Notes under the pieces: model-generated | Seen by the model: only the letters and a program-made list of their open reading frames with translations | Database searches by the model: none | What the model was told of the DNA's origin: nothing | NCBI GenBank assembly: GCA_017560255.1 | Contig: JAFYOI010000035.1 | Coordinates: 186,001 to 250,000 of the forward strand | DNA length: 64,000 bases | Direction: 5' to 3' | Source of the DNA: Clostridia bacterium | GTDB taxonomy: Bacteria; Bacillota; Clostridia; Oscillospirales; Acutalibacteraceae | Program-made: the position numbers and the translations under genes | Shown: positions 22,686 through 31,973 of the stretch, in pieces | Layout: each line of letters begins with the position of its first letter | How positions within the stretch are numbered: the stretch's first letter is position 1

Positions 22686-23399
22686 ATGTTAAAAATCGAA
22701 CATCTAACAAAGAAATACGGTAATAAACTTGCCGTAGATGATTTGAATTTGCATATACAGGGTGGAGAAATCTATGGCTTTATCGGTCATAACGGAGCCG
22801 GTAAAACGACCACTCTTAAAGCCTGTTGCGGCATTCTGCAGTTTGACGACGGTGAAATATATATTGACGGTGTTTCAATTAAGAAAGACCCTATTGCTTG
22901 CAAAAGCAAGATTGCATACATTCCCGACAATCCCGATTTGTATGAGTTTATGACGGGAATAAAGTATCTGAATTTTGTTGCGGATATGTTCTCCGTGCCA
23001 AAATCAGAGAGAAACGAAAGAATAAAAATGTATGCCGATATGTTTGAACTTACCGATGACTTAGCGCAGCCAATCGGTTCTTACTCCCATGGTATGAGGC
23101 AGAAACTCGCAATAATATCTGCGCTCATTCATACTCCGAAACTTGTTATTATGGATGAGCCGTTTGTTGGACTTGATCCCAAATCGAGCCACCAGTTAAA
23201 GCAATTGATGAGAGAAATCTGCAATAACGGCGGTGCTATTTTCTTTTCAACCCACGTTCTTGACGTTGCGGAAAAACTCTGTGATAAAATTGCAATTATC
23301 AAGGATGGAAAGTTGATTAAATGCGGCGTGACCGAAGAAATCAAGGGCGACTCCAGCCTGGAGGCAGTGTTCCTGGAATTGGAGGGCGACGATGCTTAA
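22686..23399 (+). CDS. ABC transporter ATP-binding protein
   Basis: This 237-aa ATPase is of the CcmA/NatA-like type that drives two-component exporters. It has Walker A GHNGAGKTTTLK, signature SYSHGMRQKLAII, Walker B KLVIMDEPFVGLDP and switch His in STHVLDVAE. The last 8 nt overlap the permease gene at 23392, so the two form one transporter. The substrate is unknown. Confidence 0.95.
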   Translation: MLKIEHLTKKYGNKLAVDDLNLHIQGGEIYGFIGHNGAGKTTTLKACCGILQFDDGEIYIDGVSIKKDPIACKSKIAYIPDNPDLYEFMTGIKYLNFVADMFSVPKSERNERIKMYADMFELTDDLAQPIGSYSHGMRQKLAIISALIHTPKLVIMDEPFVGLDPKSSHQLKQLMREICNNGGAIFFSTHVLDVAEKLCDKIAIIKDGKLIKCGVTEEIKGDSSLEAVFLELEGDDA

Positions 23400-24987
23400 G
23401 GCGCTGTTAAATAAACAGATACTGGAGTTCTTTTCACTGTTTACAGGCAGTGGCAAGATGGGTAAAAAATCGAATAAAAAAGGAATGACGGTGCTTTACG
23501 CGGTTGTTTTTGCCTACGTGTTTGGTGCGGGTGGCTTTATGATGTATCAGATTGCCGATGCCCTTTGTCCGTCATTGTGCTCTGTTGGTATGGGCTGGTT
23601 GTTCTTTGCCATAATCGGCCTTATGTCGGTTAGCCTGAGTGTTATTTTTGGTATATTTACAACACAACCGATGCTGTATGATGCCAAGGATAACGACCTT
23701 TTGCTTTCGTTTCCGATTTCCGCATCAAAAATACTTTTTAGCAGGATGTTTTTGCTTTATCTGCAAAATCTGATTTTTTCACTGCTGATTTTTATTCCCG
23801 CGGTTGTTGTATACAACAGTACAGTTGGTACACAACCGTTGACGCTTGTTTTGCAAGTGATTGTAATGATTATCCTGCCTCTTCTCAGCCTTGTCGTTGA
23901 GTGTGTAGTTGGGTGGATTGTTGCTGTTATCACCTCAAAAATGAGAAGAAAAAATATAGTAACACTTGTACTTTCCGTTGCTCTACTTGGCGCGTATTTC
24001 TATCTGACAACAAAAATGACAGATTATATGGAGTATATTACCGGTAACGCGCAACAATTGGGCGCAAAGATTATAAACGCCTTCTATCCGTTCTATCAGA
24101 TGGGACGCGGAGCGTGTGGTGAAATTAGCAGTTTGCTTGTTTTTACGGGCATATCACTTGTTGTTTTTGCCATAGTTTACTTTATACTTTCAATCAGTTT
24201 TATAAAGATAACTACAACCAAAAAAGGTGCAAAGAAAGTTAAATATACGGGACAGATGCTCGAAACGATGTCTGTTTCGTCAGCGCTTTTCAAAAAAGAA
24301 CTTAACCGCTTTTTTGCTACCCCGATGTATATGCTCAATTGTGGGCTCGGCGTGATTTTTCATATCGTAATCATCGTTTTTGTAATAGTGAAAAAAGATG
24401 CTTTGTTTGAAGTTTTTTCTGTTATTACCGTTTTTGAGCATCACACTTTGGCTATGCTTGTTGCGCTGACCTGCGCTGTGGCGGGAATGGATTTGGTTAC
24501 TGCGCCCGCCGTTTCATTGGAGGGCAAAAACATCTGGATTTTACAGACCATGCCCCTTGACAGTTGGCAGGTGCTTAAAGCAAAACTCAAACTCCATCTT
24601 ACAATAAATTTACCGTCAAGTGTTTTGTGTATTGCCTTGACTGGTGCCTTTATGGACGTTGGTGTGGTGGGTATAATTACCGCCGAGGCTTTTACTATAA
24701 TTTTCGTTTGCTTCTGCGCCGTAATAGGACTTATCTGCAACCTTAAAATACCTAACCTTAACTGGACGAGTGAAGCAGTTGTGATTAAACAGAGTGCAAG
24801 TGTGCTCGTATCAATGCTTGTCAATCTCGGTACAATTTTTGCTTTTGGCGGTTTGTATTATTTGTTGCAGAGATTTTTGCCGGCGGAAATAATAATTCTG
24901 ATATTTGCCATTGTACTTCTGGCAGTAACCGCAGTCTTTACGCGCAATCTCAAAATTAACGGTTCTAAAAAGTTTTCGTATTTATAA
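23392..24987 (+). CDS. ABC exporter permease
   Basis: This 531-aa integral membrane protein has about 12 hydrophobic segments. It resembles the large putative exporter permeases found next to CcmA-type ATPases in Clostridia. Features are KFLL-type N-terminal basic/aromatic residues, a cytoplasmic loop with TKKGAKKVKYTG near the middle and ALFKKELNRFFATPMYML after it. It overlaps the ATPase gene and is followed by a strong terminator. The exported compound cannot be inferred. Confidence 0.9.
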   Translation: MLKALLNKQILEFFSLFTGSGKMGKKSNKKGMTVLYAVVFAYVFGAGGFMMYQIADALCPSLCSVGMGWLFFAIIGLMSVSLSVIFGIFTTQPMLYDAKDNDLLLSFPISASKILFSRMFLLYLQNLIFSLLIFIPAVVVYNSTVGTQPLTLVLQVIVMIILPLLSLVVECVVGWIVAVITSKMRRKNIVTLVLSVALLGAYFYLTTKMTDYMEYITGNAQQLGAKIINAFYPFYQMGRGACGEISSLLVFTGISLVVFAIVYFILSISFIKITTTKKGAKKVKYTGQMLETMSVSSALFKKELNRFFATPMYMLNCGLGVIFHIVIIVFVIVKKDALFEVFSVITVFEHHTLAMLVALTCAVAGMDLVTAPAVSLEGKNIWILQTMPLDSWQVLKAKLKLHLTINLPSSVLCIALTGAFMDVGVVGIITAEAFTIIFVCFCAVIGLICNLKIPNLNWTSEAVVIKQSASVLVSMLVNLGTIFAFGGLYYLLQRFLPAEIIILIFAIVLLAVTAVFTRNLKINGSKKFSYL

Positions 24988-25000
24988 CTAACACAAAAAG

Positions 25001-25034
25001 AAAAAACCTCGAACTGAAAAGTTCGAGGTTTTTT
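25001..25034. terminator. bidirectional terminator (ABC permease and tRNA-Lys)
   Basis: The 15-bp stem AAAAAACCTCGAACT/AGTTCGAGGTTTTTT serves the permease gene on the plus strand and tRNA-Lys on the minus strand. Confidence 0.9.
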
Positions 25035-25035
25035 G

Positions 25036-25111
25036 TGGTGATCCATCCGCGACTCGAACGCGGGACACCTTGATTAAAAGTCAAGTGCTCTGCCAACTGA
25101 GCTAATGGATC
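25036..25111 (-). tRNA. tRNA-Lys(UUU)
   Basis: The acceptor GATCCAT pairs with ATGGATC, followed by A and CCA. The anticodon loop CTTTTAA gives UUU. D- and T-arms are standard. Confidence 0.95.
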
Positions 25112-25132
25112 ATTTCCAAATCACACTACGAT

Positions 25133-25161
25133 ATTATAACAACGTAGTATTCACTTGTCAA
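25133..25161 (-). promoter_or_regulatory. promoter of tRNA-Lys
   Basis: On the minus strand, TTGACA (25156-25161), 17 bp, TATAAT (25133-25138). Confidence 0.8.
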
Positions 25162-25224
25162 GTATAATTTTAGTAAAAAATAAAAATATATTTATAATTG
25201 ATGCGTTCGGCGTTTGTGCTTTCC

Positions 25225-25253
25225 TTGACAAAGAAATACTGCTTTGGTATATT
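25225..25253 (+). promoter_or_regulatory. promoter of gatCAB
   Basis: TTGACA (25225-25230), 17 bp, TATATT (25248-25253). Confidence 0.75.
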
Positions 25254-25300
25254 TTTATTTAATATATGGATTTATAGACGTAGTATACGGAGGGCAAGTT

Positions 25301-25582
25301 ATGAAAATCAACGCTGAGGTTTTTGAGTATGCCTCTAAACTTGCAAAACTGAAATTCAGTCAAGCTGATGCGGCAAAAGAAATGGAAAATTTAAAAGATA
25401 TTGCCGTTTTTGTTGAGGGACTGAAAGAAATTCCCGACACGTTACCTGAGCAGACTGAGCGGCGTGAACCCGGAGCAAAATTGCGCGAGGATGTTTCGGG
25501 TGTTCCGTTTGAACGTGAAACTCTTATGGAAAACTCTTCAGATAATGACGGCGAGTTGTTTATAGTGCCGCAGACGATTTAA
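25301..25582 (+). CDS. gatC: Asp-tRNA(Asn)/Glu-tRNA(Gln) amidotransferase subunit C
   Basis: This 93-aa small subunit stabilises the GatCAB amidotransferase, which converts misacylated Glu-tRNA(Gln) and Asp-tRNA(Asn) to the correct Gln and Asn forms. It has the family's LAKLKFSQADAA helix and the C-terminal extended tail that wraps around GatA. The start at 25301 has CGGAGGG upstream; the longer open frame from 25244 overlaps the promoter. It leads gatC-A-B. Confidence 0.93.
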   Translation: MKINAEVFEYASKLAKLKFSQADAAKEMENLKDIAVFVEGLKEIPDTLPEQTERREPGAKLREDVSGVPFERETLMENSSDNDGELFIVPQTI

Positions 25583-25597
25583 TAAACGGGTGAATTT

Positions 25598-27061
25598 ATG
25601 TTTGATATTACTGCCGTAAAAATCGGCGAGAAAATAAAAAAAGGTGAACTTTCCGCCGTAGACGTGACCGTTGCAACGATTGACAGAATCAACGCTTTAT
25701 CCGGCCATTACAACGAGTTTATAACGCTTGATGTGCAGGGCGCTGTCGCACAGGCGGAAAGGGTACAAAAGGGGATTGAGCGTGGAGAATTTTTGTCCGC
25801 GCTTGCTGGTGTACCCTTTGTTGTTAAAGATAATATCTGTGTAAAAGGTATGAAGATGACCTGCGCATCAAAAATGCTCGAGAATTTTGTTTCACCGTAT
25901 GATGCAACGGTTATAACCCGACTAAGAAAAGCGGGCGCAATTATTTTAGGTAAAACAAATATGGATGAATTTGCTATGGGCTCAACGGGTGAGAATTCTT
26001 ATTTTGGCGCAACCCTTAATCCGTACGATGAACGTCGTGTGGCGGGCGGTTCATCATCGGGCTCAGCGGTTGCTGCGGCTTTGCGCGAGGGCTTTTATTC
26101 TCTCGGAACTGATACGGGCGGTAGTATTCGTCAGCCTTGCGCCTACTGCGGTGTTACCGGTATAAAAACGACCTATGGCGTGGTTTCACGCTATGGGCTT
26201 GTTGCTCACGCTTCTTCGCTTGAACAAATCGGGCCGATGGCGGTTGATGCGGAAACTTGCGCTGCTGTGCTTGACCTGATTTGCGGTAAGGATAAATTTG
26301 ACTCAACGACAGTTGATTATAACGTAGAATATCTTAATTCAATCAGTAACGACATAAAAGGGCTCAAGATAGGTGTTTTGTCCGAGAGTTTCAGCGATAA
26401 AACCGATAAAACGCTCGGCGATAACGTGCTGAAAGTCTGTGATACTCTCAAATATTTCGGTGCGCAGGCGGAAATGTTTTCAATGCCGATTACTCAGTAC
26501 ACTTTGCCCGCGTATTACGTTATTTCTTCGGCGGAAGCGAGTTCGAATCTTGCGCGTTATGACGGTGTGCGTTACGGCTTGCGCAGCAATTTCTGCAATA
26601 ATATTGAGGAACTTTACGTAAATTCAAGAAGTGAAGGCTTCGGTGATGAAGTAAAACGCAGAATTTTGCTCGGTACACTTGTGTTGTCTGCGGGGTATTA
26701 TGACGACTACTATAAACTTGCTTTAAGGGCGAGAGAAACTGTAAAAAAAGCGTTTGAAAAGGCGTTTGAGAAGTACGATGTAATCCTTAGTCCCACAACA
26801 CCCAAGGTTGCGCCAAAAATCAATAGTATAATAAAGCCAATCGATATGTATTTCGGTGATGCTTACACCGTTGCGGTAAATTTGGCGGGACTGCCTGCGG
26901 TTTCTTTCCCGTGCGGATTTTCGGACGGGCTGCCAACGGGCGCGCAACTCATCGGCCCTGCTTTCAGTGATGCCAAACTTCTGAATATAGTGCATCAATA
27001 TCAGCAGATAACGGATTATCACAAAAAGACTCCCGAATGTAAAAAGGAGGGGCAGGTATGA
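25598..27061 (+). CDS. gatA: Asp-tRNA(Asn)/Glu-tRNA(Gln) amidotransferase subunit A
   Basis: GatA is the glutaminase subunit, an amidase-signature enzyme that releases ammonia from glutamine for GatB. The Ser-cisSer-Lys triad is visible: Lys in PFVVKDNICVKG, and the serines in AGGSSSGSAVA and GTDTGGSIRQP. The 487-aa length is normal. Its stop overlaps the gatB start as ATGA (27058-27061). Confidence 0.97.
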   Translation: MFDITAVKIGEKIKKGELSAVDVTVATIDRINALSGHYNEFITLDVQGAVAQAERVQKGIERGEFLSALAGVPFVVKDNICVKGMKMTCASKMLENFVSPYDATVITRLRKAGAIILGKTNMDEFAMGSTGENSYFGATLNPYDERRVAGGSSSGSAVAAALREGFYSLGTDTGGSIRQPCAYCGVTGIKTTYGVVSRYGLVAHASSLEQIGPMAVDAETCAAVLDLICGKDKFDSTTVDYNVEYLNSISNDIKGLKIGVLSESFSDKTDKTLGDNVLKVCDTLKYFGAQAEMFSMPITQYTLPAYYVISSAEASSNLARYDGVRYGLRSNFCNNIEELYVNSRSEGFGDEVKRRILLGTLVLSAGYYDDYYKLALRARETVKKAFEKAFEKYDVILSPTTPKVAPKINSIIKPIDMYFGDAYTVAVNLAGLPAVSFPCGFSDGLPTGAQLIGPAFSDAKLLNIVHQYQQITDYHKKTPECKKEGQV

Positions 27062-28500
27062 AGTGGGAAACGGTAATCGGACTTGAAGTCCACGTAGAAC
27101 TTTCAACAGAAACGAAGATGTTTTGTTCTTGTCCCGCAATTTTTGGAGCGGAGCCGAACACTCTTTGTTGCCCCGTGTGTATGGGTATGCCGGGCGCACT
27201 GCCTACGATTAATGCAAAAGCGGTTGAATATGCTGCAATGGCAGGGCTTGCGCTTAATTGTGCAGTGTCGCCGTATAGTCGTTTTGACAGAAAGAATTAT
27301 TTTTATCCCGATTTACCCAAAGCGTATCAGATATCACAGTTGTATCATCCTCTTTGTACGAATGGGTTTATTGAGATTGACGTCAACGGGAATAAAAAGA
27401 AGATAAGAATAAAGGAAATCCACATGGAAGAAGATGCGGGGAAACTCTTTCACTCTGATAGCGGAGAAACAAAGATTGATTTTAACCGTTGCGGAATACC
27501 TCTTATTGAGATTGTAAGTGAAGCAGACCTCAGTGACGAGGAGGAAGTGACAGCCTACCTTGAGAAACTCAAACTTACGCTTGAATATCTCGGTGTATCA
27601 ACCTGCAGAATGCAGGAGGGTGCGTTGAGGGCGGACATTAACTTGTCTGTAAAGAAAAAGGATGAAACGGAACTTGGAGTTCGTACGGAAATGAAGAATA
27701 TGAATTCTTTCAGAGAGATACGACGTGCCGTGAAATCTGAGTCAGAACGTCAGATAAGCGTACTTGAAAACGGTGGTGTAATCGTTCAGGAAACACGGCG
27801 TTGGGACGAGGAGAAAGGTGTCAGTGTTTCGATGCGAAACAAAGAAAACGTGCATGATTATCGCTATTTTCCGGAACCCGACCTGCCGCCGATTGTTCTT
27901 GAAAGCGAATGGATTGACTTGGTAAAAAATAAAATTCCCGCACTTGCTCACGAAAGAGTGCTGAAATATGTTGAACTTTTTGGAGTTTCTCACGCCGATG
28001 CTAAGATAATCACGTCGCAACGTGCCTTGGCTGATTTCTTTGAGAATGTCTGCACAAGGTGCGAAAACGTAAAAATGGCTTCAAACCTCATTGTAACCGA
28101 GGTCGTACGTTTGCTCAAAGACGACGGAATACAGGCATCCGATATGAAGTTGTCTGCCGAGAAATTTGCGCAGATTATAAATCTTGCCGATAGGGGAGAT
28201 ATAAACGTGGGTACGGCAAAGAAGATTATTGCCGTTGCTTTTTCGCAGAATATTGACGTGCCAGATTACATAAAGTCAAACTCGCTTGAACAAATAAACG
28301 ATGAACTCGTTATATTGCCTGTTGCCAAAGATGTAGTGGAATCCAATCCCAAATCGCTCAGCGATTATATGAGCGGCAAGAAGAAGGCGTACGGTTTTCT
28401 TGTTGGACAAATTATGGAACAGTTTGGGTTCAAAGCAAATCCTACTAAGGTAAACGAGTGCCTTATGAAGATTCTTGATGAAAAATCTGGGGGCAACTGA
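27058..28500 (+). CDS. gatB: Asp-tRNA(Asn)/Glu-tRNA(Gln) amidotransferase subunit B
   Basis: GatB is the kinase and transamidase subunit that activates the misacylated tRNA and adds ammonia. The start has the family motif ETVIGLEVHVEL. The zinc-site cysteines are in CSCPAIFG and CCPVCMGMPGALP. Other marks are FDRKNYFYPDLPKAYQISQ and the C-terminal YqeY-like tail domain. The 480-aa length is normal. It ends the operon. Confidence 0.97.
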   Translation: MKWETVIGLEVHVELSTETKMFCSCPAIFGAEPNTLCCPVCMGMPGALPTINAKAVEYAAMAGLALNCAVSPYSRFDRKNYFYPDLPKAYQISQLYHPLCTNGFIEIDVNGNKKKIRIKEIHMEEDAGKLFHSDSGETKIDFNRCGIPLIEIVSEADLSDEEEVTAYLEKLKLTLEYLGVSTCRMQEGALRADINLSVKKKDETELGVRTEMKNMNSFREIRRAVKSESERQISVLENGGVIVQETRRWDEEKGVSVSMRNKENVHDYRYFPEPDLPPIVLESEWIDLVKNKIPALAHERVLKYVELFGVSHADAKIITSQRALADFFENVCTRCENVKMASNLIVTEVVRLLKDDGIQASDMKLSAEKFAQIINLADRGDINVGTAKKIIAVAFSQNIDVPDYIKSNSLEQINDELVILPVAKDVVESNPKSLSDYMSGKKKAYGFLVGQIMEQFGFKANPTKVNECLMKILDEKSGGN

Positions 28501-28557
28501 CAAATTTTCTTGCAATTATCAAATAATGTAGTAAAATAAAAAGGATGGGGTGAGAAA

Positions 28558-29358
28558 ATGATAACTGATTTACATTCGCATTGTGAACGCTCCTTTGACT
28601 GTGAAATTCCGTTTGCCGTTATGTGTGACAGCGCGGTTGAACGCGGAGTAAAAGTTTTTGCTCTTACCGACCACTGCGATTTAACGCCCGTAAGTGATGA
28701 GGCAGCGGTTATGGATAATATCCGACTTTCTCTTTCTGATGCACAGATGCAGGGGGGGAGGCTTGATGGCACGCTGAAGGTTGTAAAAGGAATTGAACTC
28801 GGTCAACCGTTACATAATCTTCCTATTGCAGAAAAAATCGTTTGTATGGAGGGCGTTGACTTCATTCTTTGCTCCATCCACGAGATAATCGATAAACAGG
28901 ATTTCTATTATCTCAACTATAATAACGAGGACGTAGATGATCTGCTCACAAAATATTTTGAAGAAGTGCTCGAAACAGTGCGCTGGAATAAGTTTGACTC
29001 TTTGGCTCATCTGACTTATCCGATTCGCTACATCTGCGGCGAATACGGCATAGCGGTTGATTTATCAAAGTACAGTGCGGTTATTGATGAGATTCTTTCG
29101 CTTCTTGCCAAAAACGGTAAAGCGCTTGAAATTAACTCGTCGGGACTTGGTATGAAGATAAAGGAAACCTTGCCGCCACGAGCGATTATTGCCCGTTTCC
29201 GTCAACTCGGCGGAGAATATATCACAATCGGCTCGGATGCTCACTTACCTCAAAACGTCGGTTATAGAATTGACGAAGTTTTTGCACTTGTGCGTGAATG
29301 TGGTTTTGACAGCGTAACTTATTTTGAAAATCATAAGCCTGTAAAGGTAAGGATATAA
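28558..29358 (+). CDS. PHP-domain phosphoesterase, histidinol-phosphatase type
   Basis: This 266-aa enzyme has the polymerase-and-histidinol-phosphatase metal site. It shows DLHSHCE at the start, ALTDHCDLTP, an Asp/His pair in DSLAHLTYP, and IGSDAHLPQNVG near the end. The closest role in this family is HisK-type hydrolysis of histidinol phosphate in histidine synthesis, but no other his genes are nearby, so the substrate is open. A candidate promoter (TTGCAA at 28510-28515, TAAAAT at 28532-28537) lies before it. Confidence 0.85.
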   Translation: MITDLHSHCERSFDCEIPFAVMCDSAVERGVKVFALTDHCDLTPVSDEAAVMDNIRLSLSDAQMQGGRLDGTLKVVKGIELGQPLHNLPIAEKIVCMEGVDFILCSIHEIIDKQDFYYLNYNNEDVDDLLTKYFEEVLETVRWNKFDSLAHLTYPIRYICGEYGIAVDLSKYSAVIDEILSLLAKNGKALEINSSGLGMKIKETLPPRAIIARFRQLGGEYITIGSDAHLPQNVGYRIDEVFALVRECGFDSVTYFENHKPVKVRI

Positions 29359-29380
29359 GTAGATTTTGGAGGGAAATATA

Positions 29381-29863
29381 ATGAAAAAAGAAATTATCAA
29401 TTTGCTTGAAAAAGAACCTCAGTTGACAAACGCGGAACTTGCGGCGATGCTCGGTATCTCTGAAGAGGAAGTGGCGGCGCAGGTTGCTGAACTTAAAAAG
29501 ATGGGTGTAATCCGCGGACAGAAATTGATCGTTAACCGTGAACTTATCGGTGACAGTAAAATCACCGCTCTTATTGAAATTAAAGTAACTCCGAAAAGTA
29601 AACTCGGATTTGATGCTATTGCTCATCAGATTGCGGAGTTTGAGGAAGTGCAGAGCCTTTATCTTATGTCGGGCGGTTTCGACCTTGCCGTAACGGTAAC
29701 GGGCAACACTTTCCACGACGTTGCAATGTTCGTTGCAAAGCGTCTTTCTCCGCTTGAGTCCGTGGTTTCTACTGCGACTCATTTCATTCTCAGACCGTAT
29801 AAAGAACTCGGAATCAAAATGAACGATTCTGGTACGGATGACAGGGGGATTGTATCTCTGTGA
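29381..29863 (+). CDS. Lrp/AsnC-family transcriptional regulator
   Basis: This 160-aa regulator has an N-terminal winged helix (LLEKEPQLTNAELAAMLGIS) and a C-terminal RAM-type effector domain (about 55-140) with the hydrophobic ligand strands EVQSLYLMSGGFDLAVTV. GGAGGG precedes the ATG at 29381; the open frame from 29366 lacks a better start. Its stop overlaps the start of the aminotransferase gene, so it probably controls or senses products of that gene. Confidence 0.92.
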   Translation: MKKEIINLLEKEPQLTNAELAAMLGISEEEVAAQVAELKKMGVIRGQKLIVNRELIGDSKITALIEIKVTPKSKLGFDAIAHQIAEFEEVQSLYLMSGGFDLAVTVTGNTFHDVAMFVAKRLSPLESVVSTATHFILRPYKELGIKMNDSGTDDRGIVSL

Positions 29864-31038
29864 TTGACTACTCAAAACTTATAAATAAAACCATTCAATC
29901 AGTAAAGCCGTCGGGCATCAGAAAGTATTTTGATATTGCCGCTGAAATGGATGACGTAATCTCCCTTGGTGTTGGTGAGCCCGACTTCAAAACGCCGTGG
30001 CATATCAGAGAGGCGGCAATCCAGTCGCTCAACGAGGGAAAAACCCGTTATACGTCTAATTCCGGTATTCTTGAACTTCGTGATGAAATTTGTAAATATT
30101 ATGAGCGCAGATTCGGTGTTAAAGGTTACAACTATCGCACGGATTGCCTTGTTTCCGTCGGCGGCTCTGAAGCAATCGACCTTGCTGTAAGATGTCTTAT
30201 AAACCCCGGTGACGAAGTGCTCATTCCCGAACCGTCATTTGTTTGTTACACCCCCATTGTCGCTATGAGCGGCGGTGTACCCGTACCGATCAGAACGGTT
30301 GTGGAAAATGATTTCCGCCTTACGGGTGATGAACTTCGCGCGGCAATCACTCCCAAGACCAAAATGCTTATTTTGCCCTACCCGAACAATCCAACGGGTG
30401 GAATTATGAGAAAGGAACACCTTGAGGAAATAGCGGAAGTGCTTCGCGGAACCGATATAATGATTCTTTCTGATGAGATTTACGCTGAACTTACCTACGG
30501 TGGTATTTCTCACGCTTCAATTGCCGCAGTTGACGGTATGTTTGAACGCACTGTAATCGTAAGCGGTTTTTCCAAAGCGTACTCAATGACGGGCTGGCGT
30601 CTTGGTTATGCCCTTGGCCCGAAGGAAGTAATTGCGGCTATGACAAAACTTCATCAGTATGCAATTATGAGCGCTCCCACCAATTCGCAGTATGCAGCAA
30701 TTGAGGCGCTTCGCAACGGTGATGATGACGTGCGCGATATGCTCAAAGAGTATGATGCAAGGCGTAGATTTATTGTCGATGGATTCAATAAACTCGGACT
30801 TGCTTGTTTTGAACCCAACGGTGCTTTTTACGTTTTTCCGTGTATTCAGTCTTCGGGACTTACTTCCGATGAGTTTTGTGAAAAGTTGCTTTACTCAAAA
30901 AAGGTTGCCGTCGTACCGGGTAATGCTTTTGGTGAGTGTGGTGAGGGCTTTATCAGAGTTTCTTACTGTTATTCAATAAGCCACATTAAAGAGGCTCTTA
31001 AACGAATCGGCGATTTCCTTGATGAATGTAAGGGTTAA
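29860..31038 (+). CDS. PLP-dependent class I/II aminotransferase
   Basis: This 392-aa fold-type I enzyme has ISLGVGEPDF-like VISLGVGEPDF, YTSNSG, PYPNNPTGG, the DEIYAEL motif whose Asp binds the pyridine N, the PLP lysine in VSGFSKAYSMTGWRLG, and a C-terminal FIRVSYCYS with the carboxylate-binding Arg. The closest types are aspartate or aromatic aminotransferases paired with Lrp regulators in Firmicutes. The substrate is not fixed by sequence. It starts at GTG and overlaps the regulator gene by 4 nt. Confidence 0.93.
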   Translation: MIDYSKLINKTIQSVKPSGIRKYFDIAAEMDDVISLGVGEPDFKTPWHIREAAIQSLNEGKTRYTSNSGILELRDEICKYYERRFGVKGYNYRTDCLVSVGGSEAIDLAVRCLINPGDEVLIPEPSFVCYTPIVAMSGGVPVPIRTVVENDFRLTGDELRAAITPKTKMLILPYPNNPTGGIMRKEHLEEIAEVLRGTDIMILSDEIYAELTYGGISHASIAAVDGMFERTVIVSGFSKAYSMTGWRLGYALGPKEVIAAMTKLHQYAIMSAPTNSQYAAIEALRNGDDDVRDMLKEYDARRRFIVDGFNKLGLACFEPNGAFYVFPCIQSSGLTSDEFCEKLLYSKKVAVVPGNAFGECGEGFIRVSYCYSISHIKEALKRIGDFLDECKG

Positions 31039-31040
31039 TT

Positions 31041-31910
31041 ATGAAAATTGTTGTTAAAGCGTTTGCAAAAATCAATCTTTATCTCGATATCACGGGTGTC
31101 AACGACATCGGTTATCATTTACTTGACAGTATAATGCAGTCGGTTACTCTCTATGATGAAGTTGAGATTGAACGAAATGAAAGCGGAGAAATAAAAATTT
31201 TGTGCGACAATCCTGAAATCCCTTGCGATGAGCGAAATATCGCTTACAAGGCGGCACGATTGTTTTTTGACAAAATCGGTTGTGACGATAGGGGAGTTAC
31301 TATTAATATAAAGAAGGTAATTCCTCATCAGGCGGGACTCGGTGGAGGCAGTGCCGATGCTGCTGGTGTTTTTGTTGCACTTAATAAACTTTATGGCGCA
31401 AATCTTTCGCAGGAGGAACTTTGCGAAATCGGTGTAAAAGTCGGTGCAGACGTGCCGTTTTGCATTGTTGGTGGTACAAAACGCGCGCAGGGAATAGGGG
31501 AGCAGTTTACTGCTTTACCATCTATGCCGTCGTGCAGTATCGTTATTGCAAAGCCCAATTTCGGCGTTTCAACCGCGCAGGCTTATTCCGATTATGACAA
31601 AATCGAGAATCCGCAAAGGCTTGATGTTTGCACAGCATTGACCGCTCTGCAAAACGGAGATGTTAATACCCTTGCAAACGGACTTTATAATGCATTTGAA
31701 CAGGTTGTACCTGATGCGGAACTTAATGAAATTAAATCCGTTATGTTGCAGTGTGGTGCAAAGGGTTGCCTTATGAGCGGCAGCGGTTCTGCAATTTTTG
31801 CTTTGTTCAGCGATGAAACAAAAGCAAAGACCTGCGCAGACACCTTGAACGGTATGGGGATAAATTCCCATCTGTGTGTGCCAAGTGCTGACGGATGCCA
31901 AATTTTGTAA
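31041..31910 (+). CDS. ispE: 4-diphosphocytidyl-2-C-methyl-D-erythritol kinase
   Basis: IspE phosphorylates CDP-methylerythritol in the MEP route to isoprenoids. This GHMP kinase of 289 aa has KAFAKINLYLDITG at the start, the ATP-binding PHQAGLGGGSADAA and GCLMSGSGSAIFALF near the end. It begins 2 nt after the aminotransferase stop, so it is part of the same transcription unit. Confidence 0.96.
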   Translation: MKIVVKAFAKINLYLDITGVNDIGYHLLDSIMQSVTLYDEVEIERNESGEIKILCDNPEIPCDERNIAYKAARLFFDKIGCDDRGVTINIKKVIPHQAGLGGGSADAAGVFVALNKLYGANLSQEELCEIGVKVGADVPFCIVGGTKRAQGIGEQFTALPSMPSCSIVIAKPNFGVSTAQAYSDYDKIENPQRLDVCTALTALQNGDVNTLANGLYNAFEQVVPDAELNEIKSVMLQCGAKGCLMSGSGSAIFALFSDETKAKTCADTLNGMGINSHLCVPSADGCQIL

Positions 31911-31931
31911 AAACTGAATAAAATAAAAAAC

Positions 31932-31971
31932 AACCGTCCATAATTCCATTGCAAAGGAAAGGACGGTTTTT
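31932..31971 (+). terminator. terminator-like hairpin touching the spoIIR start
   Basis: AACCGTCC (31932-31939) pairs with GGACGGTT (31961-31968), with TTTTT at 31967-31971 and the spoIIR ATG at 31974. The probable ribosome binding site GGAAAGGA (31957-31963) lies partly in the stem, so it may both end ispE and limit spoIIR translation in read-through transcripts. Confidence 0.7.
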
Positions 31972-31973
31972 AT